Assembly (NCBI GenBank): GCA_965240325.2
Contig: OZ251225.1
Location: 3,348,001-3,412,000 of the forward strand
Direction of reading: 5' to 3'
Length of the DNA: 64,000 nt
Source of the DNA: Rebecca billardiae RCC1528
Lineage: Eukaryota > Haptophyta
Shown here: positions 54,262 through 64,000 of the stretch, piece after piece
Layout: every line of letters starts with the position of its first letter
Numbering within the stretch: position 1 is the first letter of the stretch
The notes under the pieces: generated by a model
What the model was told of the DNA's origin: nothing
Databases searched by the model: none
What the model saw: the letters and a program-made list of their open reading frames with translations, nothing else
Position numbers and translations under genes: made by a program

Positions 54262-55151
54262 CGTCGGCCGGCGGGCTCGGCTACGACCAAGCGCGCGTCT
54301 CACGCTTTGTGAGTGTGACCATTGTTTGCGTCGACGATGCGCGCATCACTCTCCCTGCCCCTCTGCATCACTCGAACTCTTAATCAAGCGCACGCGGCAC
54401 GCCCGTGGGCTTTGCGCCCGCCCGCGGCGTTCCAAGTTAGAGCACCTTCCCCACCGTATTGTGATGGTGACGATCGAGTTGCGATCCGACTCCGAGCAGC
54501 AGAAGATGGGTCTCAGCTCAACCATGAGAACCCACATATGAGCACACGTAGTACGATACATTATTGTCGCTCGTCTTAAAATAAATGCATCACAGTCACA
54601 GTGTAGTATAGTCTAGCAAGTTGAAGTAGCCATCACTCATTGACTGACTCATCAGTGCCGCCACGCCAGTGTCAGTGAGTAGTGACGCCGGTCAACTACC
54701 GTAACTGCCAACCAATACTAGTCATCGCCCGAGCCGAGGCCCCGACTCCCGAGGCCGACGGGCACGGATCGGACGGCCGGACGTCGTCCGACGGATGACG
54801 GAGAACGACGATGACGAGTCCGCCTCTGCTTAGACTAGCTGCTAGCCTCTGTCGTGCTGTCGTCAGCCGGCTCCGGCTGGCCGCGCTGACCGCGGGCCGC
54901 TGCGTCCGCGGCACTGGCCGCAGCTTTGGCGCCTCGGGAGTCGGGCACCGGCGGGGGCAGTCTGGCGAACGACGATGAGGCACATTCTGCTAAGTGGGGC
55001 TGAAATGCTGATCGGCCGCGCGGGCCCCGAGTGGCCGTTATGACGCGGGCCCGCGCATGACGACCGCCTCACGACTCCGTGTCAATTGCACAGCCCGACC
55101 GTGTCGGTCTGACCGTGTCGACGCTGATGCGACCACGCCGACTGTCACTGA
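54262..55151. other. Intergenic, convergent 3' ends
   Basis: 890 bp between the 202-residue gene and the C2 gene. AT-rich near 54570-54640. No gene seen. Confidence 0.55.
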
Positions 55152-58100
55152 TCAATCACAGCGGGCGCCGTCGCCCGGTGGCGTCGCTGCCCCAGGCGGC
55201 GGCGAAGCGCCCGTCGGCGGCGGGCGGCGGAGGCGGGCCATGCTGCGCTGCGATCGGCCCCACGAGAGCGCGCGCAGGAGCGGCGCGCCCGGAGGCGGTT
55301 GCGACGTGCCCGCCGCGCGGCGCGTGGAGGGCGATGACTGCCTGTCGCCGCGCGCGGCGGCGGCAGACGCCGGCCGCGCGGGCGTCGCGGCGCGCGCCGC
55401 CGCGGCCGCGCGCGCTCGCGTCGCGGCGAGGTGCTCGAGCGGCACGCCCTCACCGTCCCCATGCAGCTGCACCGCCAGCGCGTCCAGGAGAGCGGCGAGG
55501 GCGGCGGGCTCGGCCGGCGGCGGGGCGGCGGCGCGCTCTGCGCGAGCGGCGGCGTCGGGCGTGCCGCCGACGCCGTCGGCGCCGCTGCTCGGGTGGCGCG
55601 GCGGCGGCGGCAGCAGCCCGACCTCCGCGGCGACCGCCCACGCCTCGGCGAGCTGCGCGCTCCACAGCGCGCGCAGCACGCGCCCCAGGTGCGCACCCGC
55701 CGCGCCGTCCGTGCCGCCGAGCGCGCCGACGAGCTCGGTGAGGGCGTCGCACACATACAGGGCGAGCGCGCTCGCTGCGGCCGCTGCGTCCTCGTCCACG
55801 GCCGAGTGCGGCGCGGCGGCGGCGGCCCCGCCGACAGCCGGCGAGCCTGTCTCGTCCAGCCGCGCCGCGGCGGCGCGCGCGAGCGCGTGGCGCGTGAGCG
55901 CTGCCGCGGGCAGTAGCAGCATGGCGCGCGCACTCTCGACAGCGGCGGCGGAGGCGTGGGCGAGGGCGGCCTGCGCTGGCGCGACGTGCTCGGCGCTCGC
56001 GCGCGCCCAGTGCTCCGCGCCCAGCGCGCTCGTCGCGGGGCCCGAGCCTCCGCCCTCGGCGCGCGCGGCGGCGGCGGCGGCAGCGGCGGCGCTGTGCGCC
56101 GCGCCCAACGTGAGCGACTCCCGAAGCGAGCTCAGCCGTCGGATGGAGGCGGCCGCGCTCAGCTCCGCGCTGCCGGCGTCGGCCGGCGGCGGGCTGGCGG
56201 GGTGGCAGCCGGGCGCGCCGTGCTCCGCCGCGCCGCCGACCCCGCCGCCCATCCGCGCCTCGGCGAACGCGTCGATGGCGACGGCCGTCTGCTCGAGCGA
56301 GCTGAGCACCACAGCAGCGCCGCGCAGCGCCGGCGCCTGCGCGCGCGCGCACTCGGCGGCCCACGCGCACAGCTGCTGCAGCGGCGCTGCGGCCGCGTTG
56401 CGGGAGACGACGGCGTCGGCGGCGGAGAGCAGGGAGGCCGGCGGCTGCGGTGTCTGCGCGGCGGGCGGGCTCGCGCCGAGCGCGCCGCCGCCGCCGCCGC
56501 CGCCGTGTGCGGGCGTGCGCGCCGCGCCCCGCCAGGTGGAGGCGGGCGCGCCGCCGCCGCTCGCGTCAGTGCCGGCGCCGCGCGCGCTCGCGCCGCTCGG
56601 CGGCGTGGGCGCGCGCGGCGGCGGGCGCGCGGGCGGAGGCGTGCGGGCGCCGCCCCCGCGCCCCGGCTCGGCCGGCCCGCCGCCCACGCCCAGCGCGCTT
56701 GGCGGCCGCGCGAGCGCCGACCAGCGCGCGCTCGGCAGCCGATTCATCCCCGCGCTCGCCGCCGAGCGCGCCAACGCGCCCACGACTTTCTCGAGCGAGA
56801 CGCCGGCGCTGCCGAGCGCGGCGGCGCGCGAGGTGCCGCGGCGCGCCGCGTCGGCGAGCGCGCGCGCGCACTCGATGCGCGCGCTCGTGACGAGCTGCGC
56901 GCAGCGCGCCCTCGCGCCCTCCGCGAGCGCGCCGAGCGCGCGCGCCATGCAGCCAAACACCCTTAGCACATGCTCCGGCCCAAGCAACGCTGGCGGCAGC
57001 CGCAGCAGCGCGTCAAGCACCTCCTGCAAAGAGGTGCACACGTCCACGCAGCACGCGGCGAGCGCGGTGCCGCTCACCGCGGGCTCCCACCCCGAGCCGC
57101 CCGCCGGCGCCGCGGACGCGCCCGCCGCGCCCGACGCCGCGCGCGCCCAGCCCTCCAGCCTCTGCCCCGCCTGCTCCAGCCACGCCGTCACGTGCGGCGC
57201 CACCCAGGGGCGGCTCTCGGCGGCGAGCGGGGCGGGGGCGCGCGCCGCCGCGCCGCCGCGCCGCGCGCGCGTGGAGCGGCCGAGGGCGTGCATCTCGGCG
57301 ACGCGCACGTCGAGCTCGCCCACCGCGGCGCACAGGCTGCCCAGACCCGCGAGGCCCGGCACCGCCTCCACCGCCGCCGCCGCACCGCCGCCGGCGCGCG
57401 GTGCGTGCGCGAGCGCCTCTTGAGGGTGGGCGGGCTGCCCGCCTCCGTCGAGCTCAAGCAAGCCCCAGAGCAGGTGCGCACGCAGCGCGCGCGCGACCGC
57501 CGCGCGCTGCGCCTCGACCATCGCGCACGCGAGCTCGGCCGCGGCGCGGCGCATGTGCGGCGGCCGCGCGTGCCGCGCCGTGACCGCGCCGCGCATCGCG
57601 CCGAATGCTGCCGACGCGGCGGCCAGAGCAACAACCTGCCTGGCGGTGGGGACGGCGGCTGACTGCGCGCGCTCGCACGCGTGCGCGGCGAGGCGTCGCC
57701 AGTGCGCCTCGAAGGCGGCGAGCGCGCGCCGAGCCGCCTGCCGCCCCTCGAGGTCGGCCGCCGTCGGCGCCGAGGCGCCGCCCGCGCCGCCGCCACCCGC
57801 GGCCGCGCCCGCCGCGCTCGGCGGTGGCGGCGGCGGAAGCGGCGGCAGCGGCAGCCTCGAGCGCGAGGCCTCGGGCTGACTCGGCGCGTGCGCGAGGCCG
57901 CTCGCGCCCCCGCCACCAGCCACCCCGCCCACCGCTTGACGCTCGCCCTCCTCCCCCTCCCCCTCCTCCTCCTCCTCCTCCTCCTCCTCCGCCTCCTCCT
58001 CCTCCTCCTCGAGGTCGAGGCCGCTCCCCTTGAGGTCCAAGTCTCGCGCGCCGCCGCGGGGCAGGGCGGGGCTGGCCGACGCCGCCGCGGCCGCCTCCGC

Positions 58101-59519
58101 CTCGGCGGCCGCCTCGGCGGCGGCCTCTGCACGCACGCGCGCGCAGAGCGTCAGCAGCAGCTCGAGGGCCGCGCCATCAGGCCCGCCCCTCGGGCTGCTC
58201 CCCTTCGGCCCGCGCTGCGCCGCGCCCTCCCTCGGCGGCGGGCTCAGCCACAGCTCCGCAACCGCGTGCAGCGCGTGGCATAGCAGCACGCTGCGCTCGC
58301 GAGCGGCGGCCTCAGGGCGGAGCCCCGCACCGCCGTTGGGCGGGACGGCGTGCCCGTCCGCGCGGTGCGGCGCGGCGGGAGGCCCGGCCACGCCCGCGGC
58401 GTGAGCGGCCGGCGCCGGCTCCGCCCGCGCGAGCAGCAGCTCCATGTGCGCGCACGGCAGTGCCGCGCCCCACGCGCGCGCGCATGCGTCTTCGCACAGC
58501 GCGCGCAGCTGCACTGCGTCAGCATGGCTGCCGGGGAGGCCGTGGCTGGCGGCGAGGCTGTGCGCGAGCCGGCGCGTCGCCGCGAGGAGGAGCGCGCGCC
58601 GTCGCGACGAAGCCGGCTCAGACGCCGTGCACACGCGCACCGCCTCGAGCAGCGCGCGGCAGGCGCCGTCCACGTGTGCGGCCGCGCGCTCGGCACCGCT
58701 CGGCCCGTGAGCGCCGCCGTGCGCCGCGCCGACCTTGAGCTGCGCGTACTCGCTCACGCTGACGCCGAGCAGCTCCCACCAGTGCAGCGCCTCGAGCTCG
58801 TCGCACAGCGTCTGCGGGTGCAGCTCGGCATGCCACGCCCCGTCCACCGCCGCCGCAGCCGCCCCGTCGGCTGGTCGCTCGGCGCCGAGGGCGGCCGGCT
58901 CCGCGCGCGGCCGCACGGCCACGCTCATCAGCTCGTGGGCGAGGGGCGAGGAGATGGGCGGCGGCCGCGGGGCCGGTGGCGCCGTGTCACCAGCGCGCGT
59001 GCTCGACGCACCGGGCTGCGCTCTGCCCGCCTCGTCCTCGCCCAGGCAGTGCCAGAGAGCCAGCCGCACAGCGCCGCTCACGTGCGAGCGCTCCGAGCGC
59101 TTGCCGAGCACGAGCCGCATGTCGTGGACGACGCGCCGCTCGAGGCGGTCGAGGCGCAGGTCGGCGCGGCCGAGGAAGCAGCCCGTATCCGCCTCGCCCG
59201 CGCTCGTCGCGCCGAAGAGCTCGACGCGCACGGCGCCGTCGGCCGGCGCGCGCGGCAGCCGCAGCGTGCACGGCACGCGAGGCCCGATGAGCGTCAGGTC
59301 GCCGCCAGAGAGCGCGACGACCGTGGGCGAGTCGGGCGTGCGCCCGTGCTTCAGGATCAAGTCATAGCACTCGACGACGCGAACCTGCGCCAGCGTTCCC
59401 GCGGCACGGAGCCGCCACGGCGGCCTCCGCGCCGAACGACTTGCCTCCGGGCGACGGCCGCCGCGTTCTCCTGCGGTGTCAGCCTGCTGATTCCCCGCGG
59501 CGGCGGTTCCTGATGGCAC
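55152..59519 (-). CDS. Very large C2-domain protein, 5' end uncertain
   Basis: The open frame runs about 1455 codons with no ATG near its 5' end; it begins just inside the FB3 target duplication. Near the N-terminus a C2-like beta sandwich is visible (AQVRVVECYDLILKHGR, TVVALSGGDLTLIG, VRVELFGATSAGEAD, FLGRADLRLDRLE and SGAVRLALWHCLG), which suggests phospholipid or protein binding at membranes. The rest is Ala/Arg/Gly-rich with helical stretches and a run of Glu near residues 500-530 coded by a CTC-rich array (57950-58015). A first exon upstream is likely. It may even be the 3' part of the CNH-VPS9-GRAM gene to the right. Function is inferred only from the C2 domain. Confidence 0.55.
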   Translation of the reverse strand: MPSGTAAAGNQQADTAGERGGRRPEASRSARRPPWRLRAAGTLAQVRVVECYDLILKHGRTPDSPTVVALSGGDLTLIGPRVPCTLRLPRAPADGAVRVELFGATSAGEADTGCFLGRADLRLDRLERRVVHDMRLVLGKRSERSHVSGAVRLALWHCLGEDEAGRAQPGASSTRAGDTAPPAPRPPPISSPLAHELMSVAVRPRAEPAALGAERPADGAAAAAVDGAWHAELHPQTLCDELEALHWWELLGVSVSEYAQLKVGAAHGGAHGPSGAERAAAHVDGACRALLEAVRVCTASEPASSRRRALLLAATRRLAHSLAASHGLPGSHADAVQLRALCEDACARAWGAALPCAHMELLLARAEPAPAAHAAGVAGPPAAPHRADGHAVPPNGGAGLRPEAAARERSVLLCHALHAVAELWLSPPPREGAAQRGPKGSSPRGGPDGAALELLLTLCARVRAEAAAEAAAEAEAAAAASASPALPRGGARDLDLKGSGLDLEEEEEEAEEEEEEEEEGEGEEGERQAVGGVAGGGGASGLAHAPSQPEASRSRLPLPPLPPPPPPSAAGAAAGGGGAGGASAPTAADLEGRQAARRALAAFEAHWRRLAAHACERAQSAAVPTARQVVALAAASAAFGAMRGAVTARHARPPHMRRAAAELACAMVEAQRAAVARALRAHLLWGLLELDGGGQPAHPQEALAHAPRAGGGAAAAVEAVPGLAGLGSLCAAVGELDVRVAEMHALGRSTRARRGGAAARAPAPLAAESRPWVAPHVTAWLEQAGQRLEGWARAASGAAGASAAPAGGSGWEPAVSGTALAACCVDVCTSLQEVLDALLRLPPALLGPEHVLRVFGCMARALGALAEGARARCAQLVTSARIECARALADAARRGTSRAAALGSAGVSLEKVVGALARSAASAGMNRLPSARWSALARPPSALGVGGGPAEPGRGGGARTPPPARPPPRAPTPPSGASARGAGTDASGGGAPASTWRGAARTPAHGGGGGGGALGASPPAAQTPQPPASLLSAADAVVSRNAAAAPLQQLCAWAAECARAQAPALRGAAVVLSSLEQTAVAIDAFAEARMGGGVGGAAEHGAPGCHPASPPPADAGSAELSAAASIRRLSSLRESLTLGAAHSAAAAAAAAARAEGGGSGPATSALGAEHWARASAEHVAPAQAALAHASAAAVESARAMLLLPAAALTRHALARAAAARLDETGSPAVGGAAAAAPHSAVDEDAAAAASALALYVCDALTELVGALGGTDGAAGAHLGRVLRALWSAQLAEAWAVAAEVGLLPPPPRHPSSGADGVGGTPDAAARAERAAAPPPAEPAALAALLDALAVQLHGDGEGVPLEHLAATRARAAAAARAATPARPASAAAARGDRQSSPSTRRAAGTSQPPPGAPLLRALSWGRSQRSMARLRRPPPTGASPPPGAATPPGDGARCD
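57950..58015 (-). repeat. CTC trinucleotide array coding poly-Glu
   Basis: TCC/CTC repeats on the plus strand give a Glu-rich tract in the C2 protein, with occasional Gly and Ala. Confidence 0.9.
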
Positions 59520-59527
59520 GAAAATAC

Positions 59528-61783
59528 CCCCTTACGTATTTACAGACGGTCTCTGCTGGAGACCGTCTCTGGGGAGCCCGGCCCAGAGACGGTCTCTGGC
59601 CGCCGGCCGCCAAAGACGGTCTCTGCTGGAGACCATTTTCTCGGTGGCGCCACTGGCGCGAGCGCTCCCAGGGCTGTGCCGCCGCGGGGCTGCTGGCTCC
59701 GTTCGCCGCCAAGCGCCATGCCGGCCGGCCCCGCCCTGGAACGGCGCTGGCACACGAGACCGCGTACAGTACTGCGCGCCGTGGATGCACTACGCAGCAG
59801 CTACGCTGTGCAGCGACTCGCGCGCTCCAACTTGTGGTGCCACGCGCTTGCGCGCTCGCGCGAACGCGTGTGTTCGAACGCACCTGTGCATGCTCACACG
59901 CGAGAGGTCTGACTTGATGCTGACGAGCGTGGTGGCTCATGGCTCGCAAGAGGAGCCACATGCCACACTCTTTCTCCCCGCCCCCGAGCCCTCTCTCGCG
60001 TGTGACAAGTACGCGCGCGCATGTTCTGAGCGCCGCAGCGCAACATGGCGCGCTCACTCACACTTCGCGCGCACCATCTCCTGCCGCAGACGACCAGCCC
60101 GTGCGCGTCGCGCGCCTTGCCCAAAAGGTGTGCGAGCAGCTGACCCGAGCAGATCGATCGCCGGGTGCGCCGAGCAGTCTGCGCCCACGCCGCTGACCGG
60201 CGTGGGCGATGCAGGTTGGCGGATCACCTTACTGTGCGCTGGCCTCGGCGCAGCAGCCAAGTTTCCCGCGCGGCAGCCCTGGAGGTGCTTGGGGGCGCGC
60301 GCTCGGCCGTGGAGGCGCCCGCGCAGGCAAAGTGTATAGCAGAGCAGCCGCGAGAGAGCGCGCAGCGCCCTTCCATGTCAAGCGCCTCGCTCATAGGCAC
60401 GTTCAGCACGTCTCGGGGCAGTGCGCGCCACGCGACGCTGCCGCCCGCCTGCCGCGGAGCGCAAGTGCCGCAAGTGCCAGGCGCGGGCAACGGTCAGTGG
60501 GACACTGTGTTTTTGTCTTGAATCGTGTTGGCCAGGCAAGTGGTCGTGAGATGTTGTCACCATGTGATCCTTTAAAGGCGCATACCGCTTTCGGCACTTC
60601 GCACCGTCGCGCTCGCGCTGTCGGCCCCGCCGTGACGGTGATCGTCATACTCATAGTGGCTCAGTAGTGGACAGTGCCAGGCAAGAAATAAGCAGGCTAT
60701 GTGGGACGGGATCAAACTCCTGCTCGACGGTGCGAGGTCATACACTGAGCGTAGGTTAGATCGCAAATTCTCTCGCCGGCTCGTCCGACCCGTACCGACG
60801 ACGGAGTGCATCACGGATGGCTGACCGTTGCCCGCGCCTGGCACTTGCGGCACTTGCGCTCCGTGGCAGCGTCGCGTCACGGGCGCGCACTGCCCCGAGA
60901 CGTGCTGAACGTGCCTATGAGCGAGGCGCTTGACATGGAAGGGCGCTGCGCGCTCTCTCGCGGCTGCTCTGCTATACACTTTGCCTGCGCGGGCGCCTCC
61001 ACGGCCGAGCGCGCGCCCCCAAGCACCTCCAGGGCTGCCGCGCGGGAAACTTGGCTGCTGCGCCGAGGCCAGCGCACAGTAAGGTGATCCGCCAACCTGC
61101 ATCGCCCACGCCGGTCAGCGGCGTGGGCGCAGACTGCTCGGCGCACCCGGCGATCGATCTGCTCGGGTCAGCTGCTCGCACACCTTTTGGGCAAGGCGCG
61201 CGACGCGCACGGGCTGGTCGTCTGCGGCAGGAGATGGTGCGCGCGAAGTGTGAGTGAGCGCGCCATGTTGCGCTGCGGCGCTCAGAACATGCGCGCGCGT
61301 ACTTGTCACACGCGAGAGAGGGCTCGGGGGCGGGGAGAAAGAGTGTGGCATGTGGCTCCTCTTGCGAGCCATGAGCCACCACGCTCGTCAGCATCAAGTC
61401 AGACCTCTCGCGTGCGAGCATGCACAGGTGCGTTCGAACACACGCGTTCGCGCGAGCGCGCAAGCGCGTGGCACCACAAGTTGGAGCGCGCGAGTCGCTG
61501 CACAGCGTAGCTGCTGCGTAGTGCATCCACGGCGCGCAGTACTGTACGCGGTCTCGTGTGCCAGCGCCGTTCCAGGGCGGGGCCGGCCGGCATGGCGCTT
61601 GGCGGCGAACGGAGCCAGCAGCCCCGCGGCGGCACAGCCCCGGGAGCGCTCGCGCCAGTGGCGCCACCGAGAAAATGGTCTCCAGCAGAGACCGTCTTTG
61701 GCGGCCGGCGGCCAGAGACCGTCTCTGGGCCGGGCTCCCCAGAGACGGTCTCCAGCAGAGACCGTCTGTAAATACGTAAGGGG
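59528..61783. mobile_element. Foldback element FB3 with 9-bp target duplication
   Basis: The arms 59528-60497 and 60821-61783 are reverse complements (about 965 bp). The loop is 60498-60820. The ends are CCCCTTACGTATTTACAG and its complement. CGAAAATAC is directly repeated outside (59519-59527 and 61784-61792), a 9-bp target duplication such as Mutator-like elements make. Near each end several copies of GAGACGGTCTC and CTGCTGGAGACC form a subterminal palindrome cluster. No transposase is recognisable. Arms differ at few sites except near the loop. Confidence 0.9.
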
Positions 61784-61868
61784 CGAAAATACTGATGATC
61801 AGACTCTGTGCATCCGCAGCAGCACGGCGGCTGCGCACTCGTCAAGGGGTCATGCATGGTGAGGTCCC

Positions 61869-64000
61869 CTACAATGCTCCACGGTGCGTCAACGCCTCGG
61901 CTGTCCGTTGGCTCAGAGAGTGGAGGGCTGGAGTCGCGTGCTGAGATGCGAGCCGTCTCATCCCGGCCGCGCCGGCGACGTGCGCGCGCTGCTGCTCGAT
62001 CGCGTCGACGACGCGCGAGCGGTCGATGATGTTGGCGAAGCGAAAGGTGCGCTTGTCGTGGGTGACGACGGTGATGCCCGTGTCGAGCAGTCCGGCGTAC
62101 CGGTACCCGCCCACCTGCGCGATGTGCGTCAGGTCGATCAGCAGCAGCCGGCGCGTGAGCGCGCACGAGTGGCTGTCGCACTCGCCCGCCGTGTTCAGCG
62201 CGGACGCGCACGCGCTCGTGAAGCACAGGCTGTGCGGCGAGAGCGTCAGCCAGCCGCGCACGCCGCTGTCGCCCTCGGCCTCGCATGACACGCGCAGCAG
62301 CTCGTCCGCCGCCGACGAGCCCAGCCGCGCCGCCGGCGACACGTAGCCGGCGAGCCACGAGAGCGTGCGCGACGCAGTGCCGACGAGCTGCGCCGTGCTC
62401 GGCAGCTGCGAGCCCCAGAGCTGCCCGACCGCACGCCGCAGCGCCGTCGCCGTCGTGCCGTCGGCCGCGGCGGCGAGCGCGTCGCGCGCGAGGGGCGGCT
62501 CGGCGGCGGAGGCGCCCTCGCCCGCGCCGCCCTCCGCCGCCGGCTGCGGATGCTTCGCCGTCACCTGCATCACGATCTGCACGGCCGAGTGCACGGTCAC
62601 GAGCGCATACCCGTCGCGGCCCATCAGCAGCTGGGCGCTCAGCACGTCGCCGACGAGCATCAGCGTGGACGGGAGGTGGCCGACGCGGGCCTGCATCACG
62701 ACGTACGCCATCACCGGCACCAGGTCGTCCGCGCCGAGCGGCGAGCCCACGATCGCGCTCGCCTGGCGGCACGCCTCCTCGCACGCCTCCGCCAGCAGGG
62801 CCATCAGCTCGCGCACGTCGCGCGCGGTCGGCAGCCGGCGCAGCAGCGCGAGCGCGCGCCTGAACGCGTCGGCCGGTGCGCCCGCGAGCGCGGGGAGCAG
62901 GCCGAGGTCTGCCGCCGAGGCGGTGCGCAGCGCGTGCACGTGCGACGAGTACGCCGCGTCCATGTCCGCGAGGCACGTGCGGTAGATGTCGAGCAGCACG
63001 GCGAAGCACGCGCGGCACAGAACTGACTCGCACGCGACGCGCACGGCGTCAGCGTCGGCGCGCGCGGCCGTGCCCTCGGCCGCAGCGCGAGCGGCGGGGA
63101 GGAGGCCAAAGTGCGCGACGGCGGTCTCGAGCGCCATGGCGCCCAGCCGCACGTACTGCCCCGCCATGATGCTCGCGTCGCGCGTCGCCTGGTCCGTCGC
63201 CAGCCACGTGCGCCACGTGTCGTCCAGCTCCTCCGCCAGCCGCTGCACGAACAAGGCGAGCGGCGCGCACGGCTGCAGCGAGAGCTGGCGCTGCAGGCGC
63301 GCGTCCGCGGCGTCGAGCGGCGAGGCGCCGTCCGGGGCCGCGCCGCGTCTCGAGCCCGGCGGCGTGACGCCGTGCGCGAGCGCGCCGTCCCCGCCGCCCC
63401 GCCCACCCGCCGCGCCAGACTCCATGCACGCCCAGACGTCGACGACGGCCGCGGCCGCCGCGCCCACCGGATCGAGCGAGCTCGCGGCGCCCGCCGCCCC
63501 GGCGCGGCACCAGAACACCTCGCCGTCGACGACGGCGAGGGCGACGCCGGGCAGCCCCGGCGCGCACGCGAGCTGCGGCGCGCACAGCTGCGCGCGCACC
63601 GGCGCCGCAGACCAGCGGGACGACCACGCCAGCCTGCTCGTCCACGCGCTCGCGCCGCCGTCCGCACGCCGCCCGGCGGCGCCCTCGTCTGCGCTCGCAC
63701 TCGCGCGCACGCTCGCGCGCGCCGTCTTGCCGTCGACGCTCACGACAACGCGCACGACGGCGGGCTCTGCGGGCGGTGGGCGCCGAGGCACGCTCTCGAG
63801 CCGGACGCACGCCGCGGGCCTCGACGGCTCGAGCACGTCGCGCACCTCGATCGCCGCGCCGCCATCGACACACGCAAGCACGCTGGGAAAGCTGAGCGCG
63901 ACGGCGAGCGGCGCGCTCGACCAGCTGATGCGGCCGTGCGTGACGAACGCGCTCGCGTGCGTGCTCGACTCGACGTCGAGGAGCAGGCGCACGCACTCGG
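61869..64000 (-). CDS. CNH-VPS9-GRAM protein, 5' end beyond the window
   Basis: It is a probable Rab5-type GTPase exchange factor acting in endosomal traffic. The frame is open to the right edge, so the N-terminus is missing. Visible residues 1-230 resemble the end of a CNH beta-propeller (LAVALSFPSVLACVDGGAAIEVRDVL-like strands). A helical region follows (VQRLAEELDDTWRTWLATDQ), then the VPS9 core GADDLVPVMAYVVMQARVGH and LLMGRDGYALVTVHSAVQIV (about 420-475). A GRAM-like domain comes next (GWLTLSPHSLCFTS, RLLLIDLTHIAQVGG, THDKRTFRFANIIDRSRVVD, about 555-670). It stops at TAG (61869) unless spliced earlier into the C2 frame beyond FB3. Confidence 0.78.
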   Translation of the reverse strand, partial: ECVRLLLDVESSTHASAFVTHGRISWSSAPLAVALSFPSVLACVDGGAAIEVRDVLEPSRPAACVRLESVPRRPPPAEPAVVRVVVSVDGKTARASVRASASADEGAAGRRADGGASAWTSRLAWSSRWSAAPVRAQLCAPQLACAPGLPGVALAVVDGEVFWCRAGAAGAASSLDPVGAAAAAVVDVWACMESGAAGGRGGGDGALAHGVTPPGSRRGAAPDGASPLDAADARLQRQLSLQPCAPLALFVQRLAEELDDTWRTWLATDQATRDASIMAGQYVRLGAMALETAVAHFGLLPAARAAAEGTAARADADAVRVACESVLCRACFAVLLDIYRTCLADMDAAYSSHVHALRTASAADLGLLPALAGAPADAFRRALALLRRLPTARDVRELMALLAEACEEACRQASAIVGSPLGADDLVPVMAYVVMQARVGHLPSTLMLVGDVLSAQLLMGRDGYALVTVHSAVQIVMQVTAKHPQPAAEGGAGEGASAAEPPLARDALAAAADGTTATALRRAVGQLWGSQLPSTAQLVGTASRTLSWLAGYVSPAARLGSSAADELLRVSCEAEGDSGVRGWLTLSPHSLCFTSACASALNTAGECDSHSCALTRRLLLIDLTHIAQVGGYRYAGLLDTGITVVTHDKRTFRFANIIDRSRVVDAIEQQRAHVAGAAGMRRLASQHATPALHSLSQRTAEALTHRGAL

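Noticed and set aside
55057-57423. 788-codon frame antisense to the C2 protein
   Set aside because: Ala/Ser-rich and without motifs. The minus strand has a longer frame with a C2 domain, though neither is certain in this low-complexity stretch.
59528-61783. Genes within FB3 arms (288- and 231-codon frames)
   Set aside because: They are duplicated by the inverted arms, overlap in several frames and contain no motifs.

Overview
This is a nuclear segment of a GC-rich eukaryote. Its protein genes are eukaryotic: Integrator INTS11, eIF2B-gamma, MPDU1, a CNH-VPS9-GRAM protein and an LRRC49 homologue of the tubulin polyglutamylase complex (which points to a flagellate). Introns are few and short, of GT-AG type, with donors that often start GTGCG. 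GC richness, low intron density and sulfated-polysaccharide enzymes suit a unicellular alga such as a haptophyte, but the sequence alone does not fix the lineage.

The left 19.9 kb is repeat territory. A 3 kb foldback element (446-3507, arms of 896 bp) sits inside a copy of a dispersed 58-bp hairpin-ended repeat. It is followed by a frameshifted gene with 153-bp internal repeats (3554-4641), a 2.5 kb Tc1/mariner-like relic with TA target duplication (5489-7990), several copies of a repeat with a poly-C/poly-G clamp, a 1.83/1.87 kb tandem duplication (11021-14718) and a 4.6 kb element with hairpin-tipped terminal inverted repeats (14743-19351).

From 19.9 to 36 kb come genes: a divergent SF2-type helicase, INTS11, thioredoxin and MPDU1 (head to head), then a sulfotransferase and a sulfatase (head to head). 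A 1.1 kb foldback element with 7-bp target duplications has entered the shared promoter of that last pair. From 36 to 40.5 kb there is relic DNA: a truncated second copy of the 4.6-5.3 kb repeat, a decayed DnaQ-like exonuclease and another clamp repeat.

From 40.5 to 64 kb lie an SLC17-like transporter and an FkbM-type methyltransferase (head to head), an aromatic FAD monooxygenase, METTL26 (DUF938) and EIF2B3 (head to head), LRRC49 facing an F-box exon, an unknown 202-residue protein, a very large C2-domain protein and a CNH-VPS9-GRAM protein running off the right edge. A 2.26 kb foldback with 9-bp target duplications separates the last two and may lie within an intron of one larger gene.

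Five divergent gene pairs share short spacers of about 100-185 bp (159 bp for the sulfation pair once the foldback is removed). The sulfotransferase and sulfatase act oppositely on sulfate esters and could be co-regulated. No tRNA, rRNA or CRISPR array was seen.
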